From Ignavibacteriales bacterium (GTDB taxonomy: Bacteria > Bacteroidota > Ignavibacteria > UBA10030), in the NCBI GenBank assembly GCA_016207365.1, contig JACQPU010000226.1, positions 1 through 7,811 on the forward strand: 7,811 nt of DNA, read 5' to 3'. The position numbers were made by a program, and so were the translations under genes. Of this stretch, positions 1-6,986 are shown one piece after another. Every line of letters begins with the position of its first letter. Position 1 is the stretch's first letter. The notes below the pieces were generated by a model. The model had not been told where the DNA came from, did not search any database, and saw only the letters and a program-made list of their open reading frames with translations.

Positions 1-1538
1 GTATAGGTATCGACAGACGACATCGCGTCGTCGAGAATCAGAATCGATGGGCGGCGGATAACGGCGCGGGCAATGCTCGTGCGCTGCTTTTGTCCGCCTG
101 AAAGTGTAATTCCCCGTTCGCCGATAAGCGTTTCGAATTGCCGCGGAAATTCACTCACGTCGCCGGCAATCCGCGATATCTGGGCCGCTTCAAAGACTCG
201 GTCGTGTCCCCCATCTTCAATTCCGTAGCGGATGTTTTCCGAGATTGTATCAGAGAAAAGAAAGGTTTCCTGCGGAACATATCCGATGTGCGAACGCAGG
301 ACTTGAAGCGGAATGGTTCTGATATCTCTGCCGTCGATCAGTACGCGTCCCTCAGTCACATCGTACAATCTGGGAATAAGATTCACGAACGTCGATTTAC
401 CGGATCCTGTATATCCGACAACTGCCACCGTCATGCCTTTGGGAATTCGGAGGTTGATGGACCGGAGGGTCAGTTTCGACGAGCCGGCGTGCGCAAATCC
501 AACGTCCTCGAATTCGATTTCTCCCTCGATACGTTTGATCGAAAGGTCTGTCTGCTCCGCGTCGCGGATCTCCGGCTCTGTGTCAAAAATTGCCGCTAGC
601 CGGCCCATGGATGCCGCGCCCTGCTGCATGAGGTTGATGACCCATCCAAATGCAATCATCGGCCAGATCAGCATCACAAGGTATGCGATGAAGGCCGTGA
701 GGGTGCCGATGGTCATTCCGCCGTCGATGACCCTTACGCCGCCTCCATACATGGTGATCAACATCGAACAGCCGACGAGGAGGAACATCAGCGGCCACAG
801 AATCGACTGCACGCGCGCCAGGACGAGATTCTTTTTGAGATATTCCCAACTCAGGTCGCGGAAACGATTTGTTTCATATTCTTCACGAACATAAGACTTG
901 ATGACCCTGATGCCTGAGAGATTTTCCTGTGCACGCGTAGTGAGAAAAGAAAACTGCTCCTGGCGTTCCGTAAACCGGTGGTGGATCACTTTGCCGAGCC
1001 AGTACACGGCGATGGAAACGAAGGGCAACGGCACAAGTGCAAGGAGTGTGAGCTGCCAGTCCTGGAGGAGCATAAGCGTAAGGACCATGGTGAAGGTCAT
1101 CAGTGTATCCGATGGATACATGATTCCTGGTCCGAGCACGTTGCGCACGGCGCTGATGTCGTTTGTTGCATGCGCCATCAGGTCGCCTGTGGGTTTGTTC
1201 TGAAAATAGGAGAATGACAATTTCTGAAGGTGTGCCAGCAAATCGTTTCGCAAATCAAACTCAATGTGCCGCGAAACGACAATAATGGTCTGGCGTGTCA
1301 AAAAGGTGAAAAAGCCGGCGATGAGCGAGAATCCCACGATCAGAAGCGCCCATTGGACCAAGTCTGAACTGATGTACGCTTTCGTCTCGATGCCGCGTTT
1401 CAGTTCGTCGACGGCATAGCCCATAAACAGCGGCTGAAACACCGTGAAGAGGTTGCTCCCAATGACCGTTCCAACCCCAAGAAGAAGGGTCTTTTGGTAG
1501 CGACGTAAATAAGGAAGGAGGCGTAGTAGGGGCTTCAA
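1..1538 (-). CDS. ABC exporter subunit, fused membrane and ATPase domains, YheI/BmrC/MdlA-like (3' end cut by window edge)
   Basis: Half-transporter that would use ATP to export a hydrophobic substrate across the inner membrane; the substrate cannot be told. About 512 residues are visible. The N-terminal part holds the six-helix exporter domain (first helices near residues 17-38 and 63-80) and ends in the family-typical stretch LIWPMIAFGWVINLMQQG. The ATPase domain has Walker A GYTGSGKS (375-382), a Q-loop (GYVPQETFLF), signature LSGGQKQR (479-486) and Walker B SILILDD (498-504). The catalytic glutamate position is Asp504, and the A-loop aromatic position appears to be His350. Both suggest the degenerate half of a heterodimer. 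The start is the TTG at 1538, giving MKPLLRLLPYLRRYQK, a normal N-terminus for the family. No ATG or Shine-Dalgarno site is present, and the frame closes at a TGA at 1566-1568. The partner subunit is probably the next gene, left of the window. Family call firm, start moderately sure. Confidence 0.93.
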   Translation of the reverse strand, partial: MKPLLRLLPYLRRYQKTLLLGVGTVIGSNLFTVFQPLFMGYAVDELKRGIETKAYISSDLVQWALLIVGFSLIAGFFTFLTRQTIIVVSRHIEFDLRNDLLAHLQKLSFSYFQNKPTGDLMAHATNDISAVRNVLGPGIMYPSDTLMTFTMVLTLMLLQDWQLTLLALVPLPFVSIAVYWLGKVIHHRFTERQEQFSFLTTRAQENLSGIRVIKSYVREEYETNRFRDLSWEYLKKNLVLARVQSILWPLMFLLVGCSMLITMYGGGVRVIDGGMTIGTLTAFIAYLVMLIWPMIAFGWVINLMQQGAASMGRLAAIFDTEPEIRDAEQTDLSIKRIEGEIEFEDVGFAHAGSSKLTLRSINLRIPKGMTVAVVGYTGSGKSTFVNLIPRLYDVTEGRVLIDGRDIRTIPLQVLRSHIGYVPQETFLFSDTISENIRYGIEDGGHDRVFEAAQISRIAGDVSEFPRQFETLIGERGITLSGGQKQRTSIARAVIRRPSILILDDAMSSVDTY

Positions 1539-1605
1539 GAAAATAAAAAATTCAAAAGTAAAAATTCAAAACCTTAACCTTGAACCTTAAGCTTCGAACT
1601 TCAAA
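1539..1605 (-). repeat. Degenerate heptanucleotide tandem array filling the serS-exporter gap
   Basis: The 67 nt between the serS stop codon and the TTG start of the exporter are AT-rich and, read on the minus strand, divide into nine consecutive 7-nt units after three T's. Examples are GAAGTTC (1602-1596), AAGGTTC (1588-1582), AAGGTTA (1581-1575) and GAATTTT (1567-1561 and again 1553-1547). The units share a purine-rich first half and a T-rich second half. T at unit position 6 is invariant, T at position 5 occurs in eight of nine, and A at position 2 in seven of nine. No strong hairpin is present; the only inverted pair is TTGAA/TTCAA at 1580-1604. The function is unknown: it could be a weak terminator region, a spacer or a dispersed repeat family. 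The periodicity is seen directly; any role is inference. Confidence 0.6.
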
Positions 1606-2871
1606 TTAGCCAATGACTTCGAACCGCGTATAGGGGTGCAACACCTTGGGAACGATCACCTTCCCCTCGGGCGTCTGATAATGTTCCAACAAGGCTGCGT
1701 AGACTCTGGCAAGCGCGAGTCCCGACCCGTTGAGCGTATGAACAAATTCCGGCTTCGATCCGTTCGCCGGACGGTACCGGATGTTCATCCGTCGTGCCTG
1801 AAAGGCCTCAAAATTGCTGCACGATGACACTTCCAGCCAGCGGTTTTGACCCGGCGCTTTAACCTCGAGATCATACTTCTTGCTCTGGGTGAACCCCATA
1901 TCTCCCGTGCACATCAGGAGAACACGGTACGGGAGCCCGAGAAGCTGAAGGAGTCGCTCGGCATCGGTCCGGAGGGATTCCAGCTCATCATACGATGATT
2001 CGGGTTTGACGAATTTTACCAGCTCAACCTTGTCGAACTGGTGAACTCTGTTGAGTCCGCGTACATCCTTGCCGTACGATCCCGCTTCGCGGCGAAAACA
2101 AGGCGTGAAGGCGACGTACCGAATCGGAAGGTCGCGTTCAGCAAGAATCTCATCCCTGTGGAAGTTTGTCACCGAGACTTCTGCGGTCGGAATAAGAAAC
2201 AATCCATCGCGTTCGACCACATACATGAGATCTTCTTTGTCAGGTATCTGTCCGGTTCCACGCGCACTGGTTTCATTAACCAGGATAGGCGGACTGACCT
2301 CTTTATATCCATGCTGAGCGGCCTGGTCGAGAAGGAAGTTTATGAGGGCGCGCTCAAGAATCGCTCCTTTCCCAACATACACGGGGAACCCTCCCCCTGT
2401 GATCTTCCCTCCGCGGGCAAAATCGACGATCCCAAGACTCTCAGCAAGTTCCCAATGCGGTTTAAGTGGAAAATCCACCTGTGGCATTTCTCCCCATGCC
2501 GACACCTCTTTATTGTCAGCGGGTGACGAGCCAACGGGCACGGAGAAGTGGGGGATGTTGGGGACGGTTAGCATGATAGCTGCGATATCCTCATCGACCT
2601 GCCGAAGCTCAGCATCGATGGCATGAATGCGCGCCTTTACGGCCTCCATTTCCTCGATCACCTGATCGGCATTTTTTCCCTCTCGCTTCAGACGGCCAAC
2701 CTCGGCAGATACCTGGTTCCTCTTTGATTTCAGCGACTCGCCTTCCTGAATCAAAGAACGCCGCTTCTCATCGAGAGACAGGAGCGTTCCCAGGTTGACC
2801 GTAAGCCCCTTTGCGCTGATTCCGTTCCGGACGATGTCAGTATGTTCGCGAATAAATCTCAGATCAAGCAT
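1606..2871 (-). CDS. serS: Seryl-tRNA synthetase
   Basis: Cytoplasmic class II aminoacyl-tRNA synthetase that charges tRNA-Ser (and tRNA-Sec where present) with serine using ATP. It is 421 residues, close to the usual 420-430. The N-terminal ~100 residues are the charged, helical tRNA-binding arm (a long coiled coil, roughly 35-98). The catalytic domain shows the serine-site TAE (229-231), motif 2 with FRREAGSYGKD (259-269) followed by RVHQF (275-279), and motif 3 LNGSGLALARV (380-390). The protein ends with the family-typical HPYTRFEVIG. The ATG at 2871 begins MLDLRFIREH, the standard SerS N-terminus. No good Shine-Dalgarno site precedes it, only a weak GGAA about 10 nt upstream. It lies 33 nt after the transporter gene and is probably the last or next-to-last gene of the run. 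All key residues are intact. Confidence 0.98.
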   Translation of the reverse strand: MLDLRFIREHTDIVRNGISAKGLTVNLGTLLSLDEKRRSLIQEGESLKSKRNQVSAEVGRLKREGKNADQVIEEMEAVKARIHAIDAELRQVDEDIAAIMLTVPNIPHFSVPVGSSPADNKEVSAWGEMPQVDFPLKPHWELAESLGIVDFARGGKITGGGFPVYVGKGAILERALINFLLDQAAQHGYKEVSPPILVNETSARGTGQIPDKEDLMYVVERDGLFLIPTAEVSVTNFHRDEILAERDLPIRYVAFTPCFRREAGSYGKDVRGLNRVHQFDKVELVKFVKPESSYDELESLRTDAERLLQLLGLPYRVLLMCTGDMGFTQSKKYDLEVKAPGQNRWLEVSSCSNFEAFQARRMNIRYRPANGSKPEFVHTLNGSGLALARVYAALLEHYQTPEGKVIVPKVLHPYTRFEVIG

Positions 2872-2904
2872 GGTTGTTGATTTCCGAATTTCCTGCGACC
2901 AACG

Positions 2905-3576
2905 CTATGATGCAAACAATGAGCCCGAGATCCAGACGAGGCCCACGCCGATGCTCGCGATTCCGGCCGCTCCCTGGATTACGGGAAGCAGGCGCCCGGC
3001 GGAACCCGCCCGGGCAACTGAGCCAAGAAGATACGCAAAAAAACCCATGGCTGTCATTGTCCCCACTCCAAAAACGAGCAAATAGAGGGCGGCGGCGAGA
3101 ATGGAGTGACTGAGTGCAATGGGAATCAGCACCAGGACAGACGCTGTTCCCGCCAGACCGTGTGCAGCGCCTACCAGGAACATCGAGTGCCTGTGCCCAT
3201 GATCGGGCTGTGCCTGATGGGAATGAAAATGAACGTGTTCGACGCCGTCGTGGGTGTGGCGGTGAATGTGAATCCTTTTGCGACGGAATAGGCCGCTCAG
3301 GACCCAGATCCCAATGCCCACCAGCATGACTCCGATAACGGCTTCGGAAACGGACCTGACGAGCGGCGGAATCACAAACCGGAAGGCGATGGCAACGAGG
3401 CCGAAAAGAAAAAGAGTGACTGAATGGCCCAATCCCCACACAACGCCGTAAAGTGCTGACCGCTTTGCATCAGCCGCCTTTCCGGAAAATGCCGTTACAG
3501 CCGCAAGATGGTCAGCGTCAAACGCATGCAGCGTTCCCAGGATAAACCCGCTTGCCAGCGCCAGGAGAAATTCCAT
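2905..3576 (-). CDS. NicO/UreH-like membrane metal transporter with histidine-rich loop
   Basis: Inner-membrane protein of 223 residues with about six hydrophobic segments. The first helix carries HAFDADH (17-23), matching the H-x4-DH signature of the nickel/cobalt transporter superfamily (NiCoT, RcnA, UreH-like). A second motif, GLGHS (48-52), and a third, GAAHGLAGTAS (136-146), sit in later helices, as in that superfamily. The loop between the first and second halves (103-130) holds 11 histidines in 28 residues, with acidic residues among them, a likely metal-binding stretch. Family knowledge suggests Ni or Co movement, but import versus export, and the metal itself, cannot be decided here. 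No urease, hydrogenase or cobalamin genes adjoin. The ATG at 3576 follows the reductase stop by 3 nt, so translation is probably coupled; only weak purines precede it. It might be annotated elsewhere as a urease accessory protein. Confidence 0.85.
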   Translation of the reverse strand: MEFLLALASGFILGTLHAFDADHLAAVTAFSGKAADAKRSALYGVVWGLGHSVTLFLFGLVAIAFRFVIPPLVRSVSEAVIGVMLVGIGIWVLSGLFRRKRIHIHRHTHDGVEHVHFHSHQAQPDHGHRHSMFLVGAAHGLAGTASVLVLIPIALSHSILAAALYLLVFGVGTMTAMGFFAYLLGSVARAGSAGRLLPVIQGAAGIASIGVGLVWISGSLFAS

Positions 3577-3579
3577 AGG

Positions 3580-4491
3580 CTAGTTCTTTCGTGAGGTATG
3601 AAGTTCCTGTTTGAGAAGTGCAATCCCCTGATCGAGACTCGATGCCTTCAGGCCGAGCTCGGTTTCGGCCTTCAAGGTGATCATGGTTGTGTTCATTGGT
3701 CTCACAGCTCTTTGACTGAGGTCGGACGTTCTAATGCGTTCGATCAACGACGAATCAAGTTCGAAAGCTGCTGCAATCCGGGATGCGAATTCGTACCGGC
3801 TTGCCGCCTCACTTCCCGCGATATGATAGATCCCCGTCTTTCCAAGTTCCGCGATCTTCAGAACTCCATGCGCAAGATCGCTCACATACGTGGGAGAGCT
3901 GATCTGGTCATCGACACAACGGATCCTCTCGCCTTGTTTGAGGTTCTCAAGGACCCAGAGGGCGAAGTTTTTTTTCACTCTATATCCGGACCCATAGAGA
4001 ACGACTGTGCGGATAATGGAGTAGGTGATGCCCGAAATACGGATCGCGTTCTCACCCGCAAGTTTCGTCTTTCCGTAATAGTTGAGAGGATTGGGCCTGT
4101 CCTCCTCGGTGTAGTTGCCGGTCTTCCCGTCGAACACATAGTCGGTGGAAATCTGGATAAGCCTTGCGCCAACTTTCCGGGCAGCATCGATCAGGTGTTC
4201 AACGCCAACGACGTTGGCAGCCCAGGCATCCTCCCGATGAGTTTCACACCAATCGACGTTGGTCGCGCCTGCGGCATTGATGATCACGTCGGGCTGAAAA
4301 CTGGAAACCAGGCTCTTGACATCCGACGCGCGGCGGAGGTCGAGCTGGGTGTAGTCGAACAACTGGTGGTCGAACACAAAGGAACGATGGTGGGATGTGT
4401 TCAGCACCTCGTATTCGGTTTGTCCTCCAAGCATGAGGGCCAGGCGCTGGCCAAGGAGGCCATTGCTGCCGCAAACGAGGAGGCGCCTCAT
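3580..4491 (-). CDS. Extended SDR reductase, RmlD/MAT2B-like (dTDP-4-dehydrorhamnose reductase family)
   Basis: NAD(P)H-dependent soluble reductase of 303 residues, the normal length for the RmlD family. The Rossmann nucleotide motif is GSNGLLG (8-14). The catalytic set is STDYVFDG (115-122) and YxxxK at Tyr139/Lys143 within NPLNYYGKTKLAGE. The stretch NAAGATNVDWCE (72-83) is also typical of the family. RmlD reduces dTDP-4-keto-rhamnose to dTDP-rhamnose, but no rmlA, rmlB or rmlC lies nearby. The GSNGLLGQ signature differs from the GxxGQLG of classical RmlD and resembles stand-alone reductases I recall from Bacteroidota-like genomes, so the substrate is left open and no gene symbol is given. 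The start ATG at 4491 overlaps the dapD stop by 4 nt (ATGA), implying translational coupling; a weak GAGAG lies 6 nt upstream. Family sure, exact reaction unsure. Confidence 0.85.
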   Translation of the reverse strand: MRRLLVCGSNGLLGQRLALMLGGQTEYEVLNTSHHRSFVFDHQLFDYTQLDLRRASDVKSLVSSFQPDVIINAAGATNVDWCETHREDAWAANVVGVEHLIDAARKVGARLIQISTDYVFDGKTGNYTEEDRPNPLNYYGKTKLAGENAIRISGITYSIIRTVVLYGSGYRVKKNFALWVLENLKQGERIRCVDDQISSPTYVSDLAHGVLKIAELGKTGIYHIAGSEAASRYEFASRIAAAFELDSSLIERIRTSDLSQRAVRPMNTTMITLKAETELGLKASSLDQGIALLKQELHTSRKN

Positions 4492-5330
4492 CGGAGGCTC
4501 TCTTCAAGCGCTGTGGCCGCGTCCGTGCTCTCGTCCCGGTACTTGACGATCACCGGTGCGTATAAGGAAATGCCGTGCTTTTTGGCGAACGGCTTGTCCA
4601 CTGAGCGCGTTCCCGGAACGACAACCGCGCCCTCGGGAACGACAAGCGGCTGGGTGCTTGTGCGCCGGTACACCGTCCCCTGAACCAGATCGTACAATGG
4701 CATCGAGCCCGTCAGCACAACTCCTGCGCCGAGTACCGCGCGGCGTTTGACCACAGCGCCTTCATATACGCCGCAGTTCCCGCCCACCAGAACATCGTCT
4801 TCGATGATCACCGGCAGGGCTCCAACAGGTTCCAGCACGCCGCCAATCTGCGCTGCGGCGCTGATGTGTACGCGTTTTCCAATCTGAGCGCAGGACCCTA
4901 CGAGGGCATGCGAATCGATCATGGTTCCTTCGTCCACATACGCCCCCGTATTGATGTACGCCGGCGGCATAATCACGACTCCCTTGGCAACAAATGAACC
5001 ATCTCGTATGCTCGATCCGCCGGGCACGAGACGCACCTGATTATCCACGGTGAGTTTCTTGAGCGGATACGTGATCTTGTCGAAAAACGGGAAGTGCTCC
5101 GACGCGGAAAAATCCGTGAGTTCCCCGAGACGAAACCCGAGCAGAATGCCTTTCTTGACCCAGTCGTTGACTTTCCAGCCTGTGGGGGAATCCGGTGAAC
5201 GGTTGGCCGCGCGGATTTCGCCTCCGTTGAGGAAGAACTTGAGTTCATGAAATGCGCGCAGCGCCGCGCCACGATCGAGTGTTTTCGAATCCTGACTGTA
5301 AAACGCTTCAATGTGCTCTTTGAGCGTCAT
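4488..5330 (-). CDS. dapD: 2,3,4,5-tetrahydropyridine-2,6-dicarboxylate N-succinyltransferase
   Basis: Transfers succinyl from succinyl-CoA to tetrahydrodipicolinate, committing the cell to the succinylase branch of diaminopimelate/lysine synthesis in the cytoplasm. It is 280 residues (E. coli DapD is about 274). The helical N-terminal domain contains NGGEIRAANR (35-44) and GWKVNDWVKKGILLGFR (51-67). A left-handed beta-helix of hexapeptide repeats then spans about 105-240, with GAYVDEGTMIDSHALVGSC (129-147), QIGGVLEP (161-168) and GGNCGVYEG (183-191). Asp139 and Glu190 fall where the active-site Asp and Glu of mycobacterial DapD lie, by motif comparison. The ATG at 5330 lies 4 nt after the dapA stop with no Shine-Dalgarno site, so coupled translation is likely. 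Family members are trimers. Identification is secure. Confidence 0.98.
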   Translation of the reverse strand: MTLKEHIEAFYSQDSKTLDRGAALRAFHELKFFLNGGEIRAANRSPDSPTGWKVNDWVKKGILLGFRLGELTDFSASEHFPFFDKITYPLKKLTVDNQVRLVPGGSSIRDGSFVAKGVVIMPPAYINTGAYVDEGTMIDSHALVGSCAQIGKRVHISAAAQIGGVLEPVGALPVIIEDDVLVGGNCGVYEGAVVKRRAVLGAGVVLTGSMPLYDLVQGTVYRRTSTQPLVVPEGAVVVPGTRSVDKPFAKKHGISLYAPVIVKYRDESTDAATALEESLR

Positions 5331-5334
5331 GGCG

Positions 5335-6240
5335 CTACAGGAGATCCAGGTTTTTCAGGATTTTCCTGAGTGGCTCGCGATGCCGTGCACTCAGTTCGAC
5401 CAAAGGAAGCCGGTACACCTCTTCGATCAATCCCATCATGGAAAGGGCGGCCTTGACGGGAATTGGATTTGACTCAAGAAAGTTTGCGTTCATGAGCGGA
5501 AGGAGGCGATTGTGGAGATCCCGCGCCTTCTCCCATTTTCCACCAAGACATGCGCGCACCATCGATGAAAAGAGTGACGGCGCTTCATTTGCCACAACGG
5601 AAATGCAGCCGTCTCCTCCGACCGCCATCATAGGCAGCGTCAGGCCATCGTCGCCCGACAGCAGGGAAAAGTCAGCCGATTTGTTGCGCGCGATCTCCAT
5701 GATCTGCGCCATGTTTCCTGAGGCCTCCTTCACGCCGCGGATAAGCGGGATCTCCTCGGCGATGCGAAGAATCGTGCCGGCCTCGATATTTCCCCCTGTT
5801 CTCCCGGGAACGTTATAAACGATGATCGGAATGTCGATTTCCTCGGCAATAGCTCGGAAGTGTCGAAAGTATCCCTCCTGCGTCGGCTTGTTATAGTAAG
5901 GACCGACAACGAGGACTGCATCGGCACCGGCGGCCTGGGCCTCGCGGGCAAGCTCAATTGCCGTTGCCGTGCTGTTGCTCCCGGCCCCTGCAATCACAAG
6001 TGCACGTCCGGCTACATGGTCTACCGCCAGCTCAATAATGCGTCGCATTTCAGTCCTCGAGAGCGCGGGATTCTCGCCGGTCGTTCCAAGCGGAACCACC
6101 GCCTCAACGTTCCCTTTCAGCTGATAATCCAGCAATTGCAGGAGGGCATGCTCATCAAGAGCACCGTTCTTCTTGAACGGGGTCACCAGAGCCGTCCCTG
6201 TACCATGGAATTTTTTCTTCATACCCGATCGCTTTGTCAT
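5335..6240 (-). CDS. dapA: 4-hydroxy-tetrahydrodipicolinate synthase
   Basis: Condenses pyruvate with aspartate-4-semialdehyde, the first committed step to diaminopimelate and lysine; cytoplasmic TIM-barrel enzyme. With the start chosen here it is 301 residues (family usually 290-300). Key parts are GTTGE (52-56, substrate threonines), GPYYNKPTQEG (113-123), YNVPGRTG (142-149, with Tyr142 and the substrate-binding Arg147) and GVKEAS (169-174), where Lys171 is the Schiff-base lysine. All catalytic residues are present. The reading frame is open to an ATG at 6318 inside dapB, but the ATG at 6240 has GAGGA 8 nt upstream, an ideal spacing. The ATG at 6246 is only 2 nt from that site and the one at 6222 has none. 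The gap from dapB is 11 nt. Identity certain, start fairly sure. Confidence 0.97.
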   Translation of the reverse strand: MTKRSGMKKKFHGTGTALVTPFKKNGALDEHALLQLLDYQLKGNVEAVVPLGTTGENPALSRTEMRRIIELAVDHVAGRALVIAGAGSNSTATAIELAREAQAAGADAVLVVGPYYNKPTQEGYFRHFRAIAEEIDIPIIVYNVPGRTGGNIEAGTILRIAEEIPLIRGVKEASGNMAQIMEIARNKSADFSLLSGDDGLTLPMMAVGGDGCISVVANEAPSLFSSMVRACLGGKWEKARDLHNRLLPLMNANFLESNPIPVKAALSMMGLIEEVYRLPLVELSARHREPLRKILKNLDLL

Positions 6241-6248
6241 TCCCATAT

Positions 6249-6253
6249 TCCTC
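6249..6253 (-). promoter_or_regulatory. Shine-Dalgarno site of dapA
   Basis: GAGGA on the minus strand, overlapping the dapB stop codon and lying 8 nt before the ATG at 6240. It decides between three nearby in-frame ATGs (6246, 6240, 6222) in favour of 6240. Confidence 0.7.
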
Positions 6254-6986
6254 AAATGTCCAGCAGTTGTGCCATGACTTCTTCGAATGAATAAAAACCG
6301 GTTCTGTGATGAATCCACTCGGCAGCCAGAAGGGCGCCCAGCGCAAACCCGCGTCTATTCTTTGCCCGATGGGTGAGCTCAATGGCGTCCGCGGCCGAAT
6401 CAAACAGAACGGAGTGGGTGCCGACGACGTTGCCGGTTCGGGCCGACGAGATCTGAAGTTGGGCCGGCTTCACAGCCCCCTGAGGTGTGCCGGTCAACAA
6501 CTCGGATTTCCGGGCAATCTGGTTCAAGAGGAGGTTTCCGAGTGTCAGAGCAGTACCGCTTGGACTATCGGCTTTCTCTTTGTGATGGGTTTCCTGAATA
6601 CCGATGTCGTAGTCCTCAAAGCGGTTGATCAGCGCGCCTGCATGCTTCACGATACGCTGAAAGATGTGCATGCCCAGGGAGAAATTCGAGCTATAGACAA
6701 GACCTGTACCGGCCTGTTCGATAAGTTTTCGGACGGTGTCCATCGACGATCCCCATCCGGTTGTACCTATGACAAGGGGCTTTCCCGCTTTCGCCCACTC
6801 TGCCACATGACGTTCCACGTCCGCGGCGCGGGCGAAATGTACGACAACATCGATTCCCCGGATAACCTGAGAAGAGGGAAAATCGGATTGTGATGTAAGT
6901 CGGACACGTGCGGTCCATCCCCGCTCGAGAGCAACCTGCTCCACCTCCTTGCCCATTTTTCCGTACCCAACGAGTGCAATGTTCAT
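6252..6986 (-). CDS. dapB: 4-hydroxy-tetrahydrodipicolinate reductase
   Basis: Reduces the DapA product to tetrahydrodipicolinate with NAD(P)H in the cytoplasm. It is 244 residues, shorter than E. coli DapB (273) and like the compact form seen in Bacteroidota-type bacteria. The N-terminal Rossmann motif is GYGKMG (7-12), followed by GTTGW (74-78) and SSNFS (99-103). The catalytic and substrate-binding block is ETHHKEKADSPSGTA (132-146), with His134/His135, Lys138 and SGTA, corresponding to the E. coli His-His, Lys and SGTA residues. The ATG at 6986 overlaps the lysC stop by 4 nt (ATGA), and GGAG lies 7 nt upstream, so the start is well supported. It is translationally coupled to lysC and followed closely by dapA, consistent with one pathway operon. 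No damage is seen. Confidence 0.97.
   Translation of the reverse strand: MNIALVGYGKMGKEVEQVALERGWTARVRLTSQSDFPSSQVIRGIDVVVHFARAADVERHVAEWAKAGKPLVIGTTGWGSSMDTVRKLIEQAGTGLVYSSNFSLGMHIFQRIVKHAGALINRFEDYDIGIQETHHKEKADSPSGTALTLGNLLLNQIARKSELLTGTPQGAVKPAQLQISSARTGNVVGTHSVLFDSAADAIELTHRAKNRRGFALGALLAAEWIHHRTGFYSFEEVMAQLLDI

Noticed and set aside
313..894. Plus-strand open frame of 193 codons opposite the ABC exporter
   Set aside because: The minus-strand frame here encodes a continuous exporter with Walker A and other conserved segments; the plus-strand product is Arg/Ser/Pro-rich and unlike any known family.
1553..1560. TACTTTTG on the minus strand, matching the Bacteroidota -7 promoter box TAnnTTTG ahead of the exporter
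   Set aside because: There is no TTTG box 19-21 nt upstream, the match falls inside the T-rich heptamer array where chance hits are likely, and it would leave only a few nucleotides of leader.
1580..1604. Possible intrinsic terminator after serS (TTGAA/TTCAA inverted pair followed by T-rich sequence)
   Set aside because: The stem is only 5 perfect base pairs, AT-rich, with mismatches inside, so it would not be stable enough to call a terminator.
2864..3439. Minus-strand open frame of 191 codons overlapping the metal transporter in another frame
   Set aside because: The overlapping 2905-3576 frame carries the HAFDADH motif and membrane segments; this one is a low-complexity Arg/Ser-rich shadow.
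3598..4683. Long plus-strand open frame (361 codons) opposite the reductase and the end of dapD
   Set aside because: It lies antisense to two clearly conserved genes, its protein has no recognisable motif, and GC-rich coding DNA readily yields such shadow frames.
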